Part shown: piece by piece, positions 21,853 through 33,246 of the stretch | How the letters are laid out: the number at the start of each line of letters is the position of its first letter | Numbering within the stretch: the first letter of the stretch is position 1 | Assembly: GCA_029379385.1 (NCBI GenBank) | Contig: CM055613.1 | Location: forward strand, 18,122,001 to 18,186,000 | From: Quillaja saponaria | Taxonomy: Eukaryota; Streptophyta; Magnoliopsida; Fabales; Quillajaceae | Reading direction: 5' to 3' | DNA length: 64,000 nt | Position numbers and translations under genes: made by a program | Notes under the pieces: model-generated | The model's input: only the letters and a program-made list of their open reading frames with translations | The model's database searches: none | Told to the model about the DNA's origin: nothing

Positions 21853-24178
21853 TGTAGAGAATTAGGGGTCATGCATCATATGCACATGCAGCATAATATT
21901 TAAGAAAACTCCCAAACCAAGAACATAAGTATTCATTTAATCATATAATACAAAAACTAAAGATTAAAACTAACCTCTTGAAGCCTTCTTGATGCAGCTA
22001 CTTTGATTGTTTAGCAAGGATCCTCGGAGTTCCTCTAAGAATCATCAAAATGAACTCCCAATCAAACACATGAAATGGTCAATGATTAACAAGCTATTTC
22101 AAACGAAAAGCCTTAATGATATAGTTCACACAATTGACTGGTTCAATAACCTTTTAAGAAAAGTTTACCTTTTCATAACGTTTGATGGAATCAATTCTAC
22201 TTTTAGGACACATGCTAGCTTCCACTTGGTAGAATCATCAATGTAGGGATTCGTTGAAGCAAAAACTATTTTACTTCAAGCTAGGGGGTCACGATTAAGG
22301 ATGAGAAATTGACAAGAACTCCTTCTTGATATAGGTTTTTCTTTTGGCCGATTTCTCACAATGTGTCTCTTGTGATTCACCTGCATGGCCGAATCATCCT
22401 TTAACTTATAAATATATATAAAGGGCAGCTAGGGTTTTAGAGTTTTATTCCATCTATGTTTAGGATTTCAATTAAACCTAAAACCCAAGGCCCAAAATCC
22501 TTTAGTAATCTATAATCCTATTATGATTATTAATGGACCTTTATACTCCTAGTGGCCCAAAACTAATTAGGATTACCACTAGGCCTTTTCTTGGATTTCA
22601 AGAAAAAAAAGTTACCTTCTCTAGTTTTGCCTACAAACACGATGTTGTCGGCAAATAGCATGTACCACGAAGCCATATCCTGAATAGCATAAGTAAGTTC
22701 ATTCATGACTAAAGCAAATAGGTAGGGGCTTAAGGTTGAACCTTGGTGGACACTTAATGTGATTGGAAACTCTTTATTCTTGCCATCTACTTTTTGCATC
22801 CTAGTCTTTACTCCCTCATTCATATCCTTTATAATTCTACATATTTAGTTGGGACTTTCTTCTTCTCAAGAATCCACCACAAAACTTATCTCGGCACCTT
22901 ATCATATATTTTTTCTAGATCAATAAAGTCCATGTGAAGATCTTTTTTTTTTTTTCCTCTATATTTCTCCATTAATCTCCTAGGTAAGAAATTAGCATCC
23001 ATTGTAGATCTTCCTAACATAAATTCAAATTGATTCTTAGAAACTAGAGTCTCATTCCTAAGCCTACGCTCATTTAAAGAAAACAAGTCTTGTCATATAT
23101 GTATAGGTAATAAATTACCTTTTTAACTTTCTATGCTTGGAACTTAACTATTAATTTCAAGACTTCATTACTCCTTCTAGGTTCTTAATCAAAGTCAACT
23201 AAATTATATAATCCATTAGATTCCCTTGTATGTTGGCAATAAACATATAAATACTTCCTAAGAAGTATGGTTAAATTAAAATACTTTTAATTTAACTTTG
23301 GTTTTGCTAAACTAACCAACTTAAATTCATAAATCAAGATTGACATCTAGTACAAACAAAGTTAAGATCATTGATAAAACCTTTCAATGATTGGTTACTA
23401 TGCAATTCAATCCTTTCGTTAATCATATCCAGAGTTAAACATAGGACATAAATTCTATTGTCAACCTTAACTTTTTCTAAATCTATTGGTACTTAATACC
23501 AAGTTTATGTTTGTTCCTCAAAGGAATCCAAGAAAACACTTTTCTTAATCTCTTTCACTTTGCAAAGATTCCCGGAACAAGACATACTTGTCTGAAGAGG
23601 CCATGGGATATTTGTCCTCTTTACTGAAGATGATGAATTCTTTGTTTATCATTCATCTACCTTCATATGCTTCACTACATGTCTAATAATCACCCATGTA
23701 TAAAGGATAAGGGGAATGATATCAAAACATATAGATTCATTTATAAGGTGATAAGATAATCCCAAGTCAAAGGATCACTTACACCACCAACACTTTGAGT
23801 AAAGACTCTAAATGGTTTTCATGTTAGGTTAATTCATTGTACTTGTTCAACCAACAAACACCCATATGTTTGTCTCAACATTGCTAGGCTTGTCATTTTT
23901 AAGATCTCTACTCTTTTTATAAGAGCACACAACATATGCTAGTCTCGAAGAATAATCAATATCTCTATTCTTGATGATTCATTGATCATGAATACTTTTA
24001 GAATAATACTACATGTATGTCATATCTTATGATTATGATCAACATTATAATTATGCATATACAGTTATTATTCTATAGACTTTAAACATGGTTATACTAA
24101 ATCTCATTTAAACACATAATTAAAGAATGACTAATTAATATTATTGCATACATTAAATGAAAATAAAGTGTCATTACA
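21853..24178 (-). repeat. 3' LTR of the copia element, containing an RTE fragment
   Basis: It matches 29189-29362 plus 34668-36364 along its length, for example gcatcatatgcaca/gcattatacaca at one end and aaagtgtcattaca at the other. Removing the RTE fragment gives about 1.85 kb, close to the 1.87 kb of its partner. Confidence 0.85.
22607..23072 (-). mobile_element. RTE-clade LINE reverse transcriptase fragment, truncated at both ends
   Basis: On the minus strand: FMLGRSTMDANF, RRLMEKYRGKKKKDLHMDF, IDLEKIYDKVPR, then after a frame break FPITLSVHQGSTLSPYLFAL and MLFADNIVFVGKTREG. These are consecutive blocks of the plant RTE reverse transcriptase. The catalytic FADD box reads FADN, so it is dead. 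The homologous LTR at 34668-36364 lacks it. It is flanked by tttcaagaaaa (22596-22606) and tttaaagaaaa (23073-23083), a 10 of 11 match resembling a target-site duplication. Confidence 0.85.
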
Positions 24179-25620
24179 AGGGTTTTGTAAGCGGATCAGT
24201 CACATTTTCAATAGTAGGAATGTGCTCTATCTTTTTATCCATTATATCAACGATTTCCCTAATCAGGTAATACCGCCTCAGTATATGATTAGATTTCTTG
24301 TGAGACATTGGTTCCTTTACTTGTGCAACAACCCATTCTTATCACAATATAACTTTATTGGATTAACAATGTCAGGAATCACCCCATGTTCAGTTATAAA
24401 CTTCTTTATCAAAAGAGCCTCCTTGCCTGTTTTAAAAGAGTTGTGTACTCAGTTTCGGTTGTAGAATCTACTGTTGTTTCCTGGTTGAAACTTCTCTAGC
24501 TAACAGTCCTTCCATTGAAAGTGAATAAGAATCCAGACTATAATTTGCAATCATCCATATCAGTTTGAAAGCTCGCATCAGCATATCTTAGAACTTTCAG
24601 TTCTTCAGTTCATCCATATATTAAGAATGCATCTTTAGTATTTCTCAAGTACTTAAGGATGTTCTTAACTGCCTTCTAGTTCTTTTTGCTTGGAAAAACC
24701 TATTATCTACTTATAAAAATTAAAGCATACGATACATCAAAAGGTGTACATGACATGACATACATGATTGAACCAATTACAAAAGCATATAGTATTTCAT
24801 TCATGTGGTCTATTTCCAATTCTTCTTAGGAGACATACTTTTGAAAAGATGTACACCATATGACATGAGCAAGAACCTTTTCTTTAACCTTTCCATTCAA
24901 AATTTCTTAAGCATCTTGTCCATGTACGTGGATTGTGATAATCCAAGCAACCTTTTAGATTTATCTCTATAGAACCTTATACCTAGTATATAGATTGCTT
25001 CACCCATATCTTTCATAGTGAAATTTTCAAATAAACGTAGTTTAACCGATTGTAACATAGGTATATCATTACCTATTAAGAGTATGTAATCTATATATAG
25101 TACTAAGAATGTTACAGTGCTCCCACTAACCTTCTTGTACACATATAGTTCATCTTCATTTTTAATGAAATCATAAGCCTTTATGGTTTCATTAAAACAA
25201 ATATTCCATCTTCTTGAAACTTGCTTAAGTCCATAAATGGACTTTTGTAACTTGAATACTTTATTATAATGAACTTTGAATTCAAAACTCTCAGGTTATG
25301 TCATATACACATTTTCCCTTAAATAACCATTAAGAAAAGCAGTTTCGACATCTGTTGCCATATCTCATAATTGTGATATACAACTATTGCAAGTAAAATC
25401 CAAAATGACTTAATCATGTCAACTAGTGAAAAGGTTTTATCAAAATCAATTCCTTGGTTTTGCTTGTAACCTTTTGCCACTAACCTTGCTTTCAAGGTTT
25501 GTAAGTTTCCATTCGCATTAGTCTTTTCATAAAAACCATTTACACCTAATAAGATTAACCTTTTTAGGTGTCTATCTTGGATTTCATGGTATCTTGCCAC
25601 TTCGAGGAATTAATATCATT
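24179..25620 (-). pseudogene. Copia reverse transcriptase and RNase H, decayed
   Basis: Read on the minus strand from 25600: LKARLVAKGYKQNQGIDFDK (RT start), then FLVLYIDYILLIGNDIPMLQ, LFENFTMKDMGEAIYILGIR and GLSQSTYMDKML. Further left are RNase H pieces ending in DPLTKPL at the LTR edge. The YVDD active site is now YIDY, losing the second catalytic Asp, and several stops and shifts interrupt the frame. It copied element RNA in the family; here it cannot function. Confidence 0.85.
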
Positions 25621-26760
25621 GATTGCTTCCTCATTACTAGTAGGCTCACCAACCTTTATAAGGAGAATATCTTTCTGATTAGTTATTAGAAATCCATAGT
25701 ATTGGAGGTCGACTTATCTTACCAGAACTACAAAACTGTTGTGTGTTGAACCTTTTCTTGTACCTCAAAATCTTATGGTACATGTTTAGGTTCGATTGCG
25801 TGATCACTCTCATTTTGGGTTTCTTGAATTTCTTCAAGTTCTTCTCTACTCTCTCTACTACTTTCAAGAATAAACTATTTTGAACAAAAGACAACTTTTC
25901 TTGAAACAAACACTTTTCGTTCTTGTTGGTGATAAAAGTATTATTCTTTTGTTTCTTTAGGATAACCCACAAACAAACAATTATCACTCTTGGCTTCAAG
26001 CTTAGTAGTCAAAATTCTTTTGACATAAGCATAACATCCCTAAATTCTAAAGTGTGAGATATTTGGTTTTCTCTTATTCCATATCTCATATGGATTCTTT
26101 CAATAGACTTTGATGGAACCTTATTTAGAAAGTAAGTTGCATTAATTAAAACATATTTCTAAAAAAAAGTTGGTAAGTAAGCATAGCTCATCATGGATCG
26201 CACCATGTCTCCCAATGTGTGATTCTTCATTTCAAAAATAACATTAAGTTTTGGCATTCTAAAAGAAGTCCACTGATGTAGAACCCCATTATCTTTTAAA
26301 TAATCTAAGAATTCCTGACTAAGGTATTCTCCACCTCGATCAGATCTAAGTGTCTTAATACTCTTACTAGCTTGTTTCTTTACTTTATTCCTAAATTCTT
26401 TGAACTTTTCAAAGGATTCAGATTTGTATCGCATTAGATACACAGACCTATACCTAGACTTATTGTTAGTAAAGGTTATAAAGTGGGAATATCCACCTCT
26501 AACATGTATAGATATTGATCCACAAACATCGGAGTCTGTGAGTTCTAGTAACTCAGTAGCACAGACCCTTTACATGTGAAAGGTTTCTTGGTCATCTTTC
26601 TAAATAGACATGATGCACATGTTCCAGAAGATTCATAATCAAATGGATCTAGATAACTACCGTAGTGTAATCTAATGATCCTAGTCTCATTTATCTAACC
26701 TAGTCAATAATGCCATAAATAAGATGCTTTTAGACTATCTAATTTGGGTTTCTTAGTGTT
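25621..26760 (-). pseudogene. Copia integrase, decayed
   Basis: Minus-strand frames give YLMRYKSESFEKFKEF, KSIKTLRSDRGGEYLSQEFL and DMVRSMMSYAYLPTFF, the integrase core and its downstream block. The segment nearer 26600 reads CASCLFRKMTKKPF, the pre-integrase zinc-binding region. RSDRGGEY carries the second catalytic Asp of the DDE triad. The usual Glu block (HNGVSERRN) is degenerate (LNVIFEMKN). Frames are interrupted, so it is non-functional. Confidence 0.85.
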
Positions 26761-27565
26761 TATGTTGAGGATAACACTAGTTAATTCTAGAACATATAAT
26801 CTATTGTGTAAAACACCATATCCATACTTAAAGTAAAGGCTTTACCAACTCTCTTGTCCTTCACGATATTTAAGTATGATTTGTAATTTCTTTTCTAATG
26901 GCCTAATGGCCATCTTTAACATAATAGAAAGATGTGGCTTTAGCCTTGTCCTTCTTGATGTTGCCAGGGGCTTTAGTCTTACTCTTAGACTTTTTCTGCT
27001 TGCCCTTTGACTTGGGTTTAGAAGAACCATTTATCAGCATCACTTGGACTTTTATCTTTCTAGATATTGCCCTCAAAAGTCTTCAACATGTTAAGTAACT
27101 TAGGTAGGGTTATATCCAACTTATTTATGTTGTAGTTCATAACAAATTGTAAGAACAACTCGGACAAAGACTATAAGAACTCTCTACCATCTTACAGTGC
27201 AACAATTCCTTGGATACCTCGAGCCTTTCAGCTCTACTTTGCTTATCATACAACTCTTGCAAATGCATGATAATCATGCGAGCATCCATGTTCTCATGCT
27301 ACATTTGAAACTGTAGTGACATAGAACTTAGCATCACACATATTGCATGTTAATTGTCATCCAAGTGCTTCTAATGATTATCAAAATCAAATTCCTCATA
27401 ATCAGGCACACCTTCAACTGGAGCTTTAAGGATATCTCCCTCTAGGACATAGGATATCTTTTCTTATCTCAAAACAATTTTGAAGTTGCATTACTAGTCT
27501 AAAAAGTTAGAGCCAGTCAACTTTTTAGATTCTTATATTGATATAAATGGAAAATTATTTGTCAT
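26761..27565 (-). pseudogene. Copia gag (capsid) and start of polyprotein, decayed
   Basis: The minus-strand ATG at 27563-27565 begins MTNNFPFISI, followed by segments ESKKLTGSNFLD, EKISYVLEGD, HENMDARMIIMHLQELYDKQ and RLEVSKELL. These match the UBN2-type gag of plant copia elements, with stops where Trp codons are expected (TGG to TAG/TGA). Its position directly after the leader and primer site fits the gag start. Confidence 0.8.
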
Positions 27566-29170
27566 TGTAATAACCTATATATAAAGATAGTGAGGACATG
27601 TTAATATTTATTTAATGCATCTACCAAATTTAAAAAACTTTCTTAAATTTAGTTACTCCTACTATTTTATCAAATCTAATGACCCTCTCTATTATATTTG
27701 TAATATCGTCTCATGATATTCATAGTTTGGCTAGGATATTATTTAATTTTGTTTTGATTTTTGAGAGGGCTCAACAAACCAAAACAATCTTAAATAATCA
27801 ATTAACTACCATTTACATCTCATGTAAATTCCTATATCTTTATGTTGACATTGTCTTGTCATTTAATCAATTTAACTAATATCTAAGCTTAGCCTTAAAA
27901 ATATGATCATCTTGACAAGGGTCACCAAAATATTGTTTTAAATTAAGTTATAATAATTATTATAATATATCACATATATTCTATGGCATAACTTAGTTCA
28001 ATGAATAACTAACTTGATGGGCGTCAAACAAGCAGAAGTATATAGAACTCTCATAATGCCACAATAATGGGAGGCAACATGTTCTTAACATGTTACTTAA
28101 TAATTTAGAGAGAACTTTCATTGTGAGTTGGTTTATTTTCGAAGGTCCCATTATGGCATGCTTACATACATACATTCGTAATAAATCACATGCAATGTAA
28201 TATACATACAAGTAAGCCATAATAAAATAAAATAAAATAGAGGGATGATTATGGACCACATGGTTTCCTCAACACTTAGGAAAACCATATCCTAAGACCT
28301 GATGTAGTCCCACTACATGTTTGACTTCACTTTGTCTTAATGTCTTCATCTTCAAAAGCTCAAATTATAAATAAATTGAAATCTAACTAAATCCTAAATC
28401 CTAACCAATGCAACTATTACATAATTGATAAGAAATCTCAAGATAGCATTGGAAGGGAGTTAGATGAGAAAATAATTTACATAAGAGAATAGGAGATAAG
28501 ACAGAGCACGCAGTCCCTATTTTCCAAAAATATCAAATACAAAACATACATTCATAATTCGAAATATAAAATAATTTGATTGTTGATTACTTATGGATCA
28601 ACATGCCATTTAAATTAAATTCCGCTAACATCTTAGAAAATATAATTTAACCAATTTATTTAAATCCCTTTTATTTTATAGTTTTCTCCAAAATATCCCT
28701 ATTTCCAAGAATAGGCCTTTTAGCCTAGGCCTAGGCATAGGTTTGGGCCTTGGCAGGAACATGGGCCTAGGACTTGCTTAGGCCACATGCCAGTTGCCTT
28801 GGTAGCCCTGTCATAGTCCTAAGCTTTTTCCTCGTTCCTGTAACTTTACTTAGTTGTAGTCCATTCACTAAATTTTAAAGTTTAGAATAATTGCAAATCC
28901 CTAAAACCCTAAAACTACAACTTTTAGGGTTCGAAACAATTTCAAAGTCTAAAATCTTGCAATTTTAATATTTAGGGTTTTGAACAATTTCAAAACCCTA
29001 AAACTGAAGTTTTCATATGTTAGGGTTCAGAACAATTCCAAAAACCCTAAAACCCTTAAAAATTTTAGAGTTTTTTCATAAAAGGCAATTCTAAACAAAT
29101 CTAAATCATGCTTCAATAATATGAACATCCATAAAAATCAAGAATCTTATACAATTATTTAAGATAAACC
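27566..29170 (-). other. Copia leader region between gag and 5' LTR
   Basis: A 1.6-kb non-coding stretch between the gag start and the primer site. It is AT-rich without conserved protein frames. It contains the telomere-like tandem repeat at 28913-29056 and a short alternation of aggcctaggc-type palindromes at 28706-28800 (several gcctagg/ggcctagg strings). Confidence 0.6.
28913..29056. repeat. About 47-bp tandem repeat with telo-box-like motifs, 3 degenerate copies
   Basis: Three units each contain (t)tagggtt(c/t) followed about 20 bp later by caatttcaaa or caattccaaa and then a cctaaaa block. The tagggtt cores lie near 28925, 28972 and 29021. Each unit pairs TTAGGG-like with CCCTAAA-like strings and so can fold back. 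Confidence 0.65.
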
Positions 29171-29172
29171 AT

Positions 29173-29187
29173 GAGGCTTTAATACCA
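29173..29187 (-). other. Primer binding site, initiator tRNA-Met type (copia)
   Basis: The minus strand reads TGGTATTAAAGCCTC immediately inside the 5' LTR. This matches the usual TGGTATCAGAGC primer site with two changes, and fixes the LTR/interior boundary near 29188. Confidence 0.7.
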
Positions 29188-29188
29188 C

Positions 29189-29362
29189 TGAAGGGAATTA
29201 AAGGTCATGCATTATACACATATACACATTGTGGAATATTTAAAACAATTCCCAAATCAAGAACATAGGTATTCAATCAAATATATAATATGAAAGCTAA
29301 AGATTTAAACTAACTTCTTGAAACCTTTTTGATGCAGCTAGCTTGATTGTTTAGTAGGGATG
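29189..29362 (-). repeat. 5' LTR of the copia element, inner (3'-terminal) part
   Basis: Homologous to 21853-22020 in the other LTR: aatatttaa, ccaa(a/t)caagaacata and tttgatgcagct are shared. It is interrupted at 29362 by the LTR element and resumes at 34668. Confidence 0.85.
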
Positions 29363-30796
29363 TGATGAGTCTATAAAATAGCCTTATTACATGTCATTTT
29401 TATTCATATTATTTGTTATGTTCTTGAGTTTTAGTTGAAGTTTGGTTAGTTTTTGGTTAATTCTTAGTCGAGTCCTTATTATATTAGGATGTTGAATCCT
29501 AATTGATTTTGATTAGGATTTAAGCTTTTAATATAAATTGCATTCATTCTTAACTTAGTTTATGTATTTTGATGGTTTAATGCTTAAAAGAAACCCATTT
29601 GAAGTCAAAGTTAAGTCAAACAAGGATTTTTGATGTGTTGGATGCCACAACGCCCAAAATTGTGCAAAAAGAAAATCAAGCAGAGCCTGTTGTTACCAAA
29701 AAAGCAGCACCTATGTGCCAGGGACAGTAGTATCTAGTGCCTAGGTGCCAAAAAAGTAGTGCCTAGGCATCCAACGTGACTTCCCACTTTAAACATCAAT
29801 ACCTAGTCATCAGAACTTCAGTGCTGCAGCGCCAGCTCAATTCCTAGTCCAAGTTGAATTCTTTTTTAGGGTTTTGAAGCTTATTTAAAGAAGCATATAT
29901 TGGGAAATCAAAACACACAAGTTTAGCTAAGAAAGTCTGGAGTTTCGAGGCATCAAGAGTGCAAGGAGCAGGAGGAGCTTGGGATGATTGAGGATTGAAG
30001 CCTGACAACCATCAATTTTCCTCATTCTACTCTTTCTTTTCCTTGTGTTTATTTGATGTTTTCTATATATGAATCTATGTTTACACTAAGTAACATGGAG
30101 TAGTTTTCTCTATAAGATTACAATGGAACTTAACATGTAGCTTGGTTTAATGTTATAATTTGATTGCTTGGGGATTGGTACATGAGTTATTTATCTTATT
30201 CTATGATTTATGCTTTTAATTGATTGGCCAACTTTTAGATTGATATTGTAACTTAGAGGAACCTTGATAAAGGAAATCCAGGTTTAATCTTGAATAAAAT
30301 AACACTTGTTTGAATTTATTCACATGCTTGTATAAATTTGATTTGTAGGTACAATAGAAATTTACCTCCATACATTATGTAGCCATAGTTAGGACTATTC
30401 TTAATAAGTTTAGCTTAACTCAATTCTCATAAAAATATAATGAATTGGTTAAGTTATATATTATTATAAGCAATTCAAAAGATACTTATAATTGAATAAG
30501 AATCCTCGGTTAATAATTTGGTATCACAACTAAGCATGATAAGATAATAATTTCTAAGTGATTGTTGAGGGAAATTGTAATTCTAAGTTTTCTCCAATAC
30601 ATTCTTACGTTTGCTTGCTTTAATTTTTTTTAGTTTAGTTATCAACCTCTCAAAGTTCAACCATTTGAATAAAGTTAGGGTTGATAAATTTTAGTAGTTA
30701 CCAATTGTTAAATCTATTCCCTTGTGGATTCGACAATTCACTTACACTTTATTACTTGTTCACGATACGTTCACTTATGTGGTAAATCCAACAACA
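29363..30796 (+). repeat. 5' LTR of the non-autonomous element
   Basis: It begins TGATGAGTCTATA and ends aatccaacaaca. It contains several CCTAGG-centred palindromes near 29710-29770, and the same closing segment (cttattacttgttcacgatac) family-wide. Confidence 0.9.
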
Positions 30797-30802
30797 AGTT
30801 TT

Positions 30803-30819
30803 TGGCATCGTTGCCGGGG
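30803..30819 (+). other. Primer binding site, tRNA-Asp type
   Basis: TGGCATCGTTGCCGGGG lies 6 bp after the 5' LTR. The plant tRNA-Asp 3' end is complementary to TGGCGCCGTTGCCGGGG, so two bases differ, both transitions at a GC-rich spot. Confidence 0.85.
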
Positions 30820-31219
30820 AATTATTCTTACCTTTGTTAATATTAATACTAGTTAATTCTAGTTTTAATTCAAATATTTTTTCCTATTTTTTAAATTTCA
30901 TTTTATTATTTGTTTTGAGAGGTACATTGAAGATGTGAAATTGGATCATCTCATGTTTTGTTCAATTTGACTTGAAATCATTCTAAGAGGCTTGGAGAGG
31001 TTCAACTATCTGCTGGGCACATGTCTAAATAACAACCTATTGGCTTAATCTCCATATATTATATTATGGTTTGTTTGAAAGGACAAGATAAGTGGTTGAA
31101 AGGCTAGTTAGTGGATTGTTTGCAAATCTAAGAGAGGAGACCTTAGCATATCCTATCATTTTCAAGAATGAAACTACACCAAGTGAGGGTGAGCCTACAC
31201 TAAGAGAGGAGAAAATAGA

Positions 31220-31504
31220 GTGTCTCAAGAATGGGTACAAAGTTCCATTCCACCATGTATTCACTTTGTAGAAGAAGAATCACGTGAGGAAGTCCATGAT
31301 GCCAAACTTAATGTTCCTAATTTGGTCATGGGAAAAGAAGTTCATGATGAAATCCAAGATGACCAAATTAGTGAACCTCAATTGAGTATAGAAGTGGACT
31401 CTCATAGTGAAGAAGTAACTCAAGACTTGATCCTAGAAGAAAAACCACAATCTTTTGAGTTTAAATTAGCCACTAAAGAGAACAACTATGAAGATCCTTT
31501 GTGA
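31220..31504 (+). pseudogene. 94-residue acidic frame in the non-autonomous element, stop-truncated
   Basis: I do not recognise the product. The frame is rich in Glu and Asp (EEESREEVHD, SHSEEVTQD) and ends at a TGA in the context gatcctttgtgaccaact. A diverged copy about 70 bp downstream reads gatcctatgtggccaact. The stop therefore looks like a TGG-to-TGA change in an internal tandem duplication, and the ancestral frame was longer, reaching a proline-rich segment (PTPPPPS). It may be a gag-like or lineage-specific leftover; no function is claimed. Confidence 0.45.
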
Positions 31505-33233
31505 CCAACTTTTCCTCCACCTAAATTCGCCACTAAATTATATATATATGAAGATCCTATGTGGCCAACTCCTCCACCACCTTCCTTAGCATTATACCTC
31601 TACACATACTTAAGATTTCCAAAGCTAAATGATGTTAAGTGAACATGCTGAGTAGTTCCAAATATTGCTAAACTTGAGGACATCTTAAATCAAGACCCAT
31701 ATATAATGCTATATGACACTTACTATAGGCGAAAGCCCCTTGTTTAGGAGCATTATTCTAATAGTTAAGCCAACGACTATAAATCAAGCACTTCTTGGGA
31801 TGCAATCCAAGTTTCTAAACTTTTCTTTTGTTTTAGTTCTTAGTGGAAATTTTCTCATTAAGTGCTGTTTATTCTTGCAGGCATATTATTTTTTACCTCC
31901 TAAGAACTTAGATGCTTTTAACATGGCCAAGGATTAGTGAGCTTTCCATCATGCTTCAATGCCAAGGAGCCTTTCTATCTTTATTCTTTTTATATTGTAA
32001 CATTTGGGACAATGTTTGTCTTAAGTTTGGGGAAGGGGGGATTTATTGTGTGCTTATGATTTTAGGATTGTTAGTTAGCTAAGATGTATTATGCTATTAT
32101 GATGAAATATCCTCATCCTATGATAATATTATAGTTTTCATATGCTTTTTAACATTCATGTTAAATTCTTAAGTTAGTAGCATTGTAGGATGTGATTTCC
32201 AACATGTATTATAAACTTGATTTTTTTTCTTGGGATTGTTTTGCTTATCTAGAGACTGTTTATGTTTAGGAAGATCATACTTAGTTAGGAACCTTATAAT
32301 TGGTTTGATTCTCTCTTGAGACGAAATACTAGACAAAACTAAGTTAGGGATGTGATTTAGGCAATCTTTGGACCGTTTGAGCCTTTTTAAGGAAACCATG
32401 TTTTATAATATATCCCTAGTTTACTTCATTGAGCCTATATTACCTTTCCTTAGATATTAAAAAAACTTTTGTCTAACCATTCTTTTAAATTCCAATTTTG
32501 AACCCTTACTCTTAAGCATGTTGATTATTCTATGTACTTATTGAGCTATGTTTTAAGAAAATGAGGAAAGGTTGGACTTAAAATAAAAAATAAAAAAAAA
32601 GGTATATATTGTGCCTCTTGGTCACCCATTTATTCATAATAAAAAGAAACAAGTTTGGGGGTACGAAAAGAGTTGAAAAAATGGCAAAAGCAAATGCCAA
32701 GAAAAGGAAAAAAAATATATATTATATAAAGTAGTGAAAAGGGAAGAGTGTGTCAAGTGGGTATTACTTGGGTTATGAAGAAAAAGATCTTCAAGGGTCT
32801 AGATTTATCTATGCACATAGGGTAACTCGAGCCTTAAAATTTCTTTTATCATACCATTACCCTAGTCTACATTACAATCTTTAAAAAGGCCCATTGATTA
32901 TTGACTTAGTTAAGTCTACATTAGAGGAGAAAGAGTTGACAAACAAACTAATGGGGTTTGAGTGCAAAGTTAGATTTTACATAAACATAAACTTATCCGG
33001 ATTGAATGCATTCTTTTATTAAAAAATCATTCACACACATAAATTGGAAATTCATTTGAATTTGTTGCTTGCTTTTGAATTGAATCATGAATTTAAGTGA
33101 TACTTATGATTGACATTTAGTTCAAGGTCTTTGAGAGCATGTTAGGAATATCATTATTTTAGTGTGATACATTTTTGGCAATCGTTTTAGTTTGTGTTTT
33201 AGATTTTCTTTAACTCGAGGACTAGCAAAACCT
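31505..33233 (+). other. 3' interior of the non-autonomous element, non-coding
   Basis: It contains the stretch catttgggacaatg followed by ttaagtttggggaagggggg (about 32003-32040), characteristic of the region after pol in Athila-like elements, then AT-rich sequence without conserved frames. The start of a duplicated proline-rich segment is at about 31510-31600. Confidence 0.6.
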
Positions 33234-33246
33234 AAGTTTTGGGGTG
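33234..33246 (+). other. Polypurine tract of the non-autonomous element
   Basis: AAGTTTTGGGGTG lies directly before the 3' LTR, in the position of the plus-strand primer. The same string, shortened, forms the remnant at 20302-20314. Confidence 0.7.
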
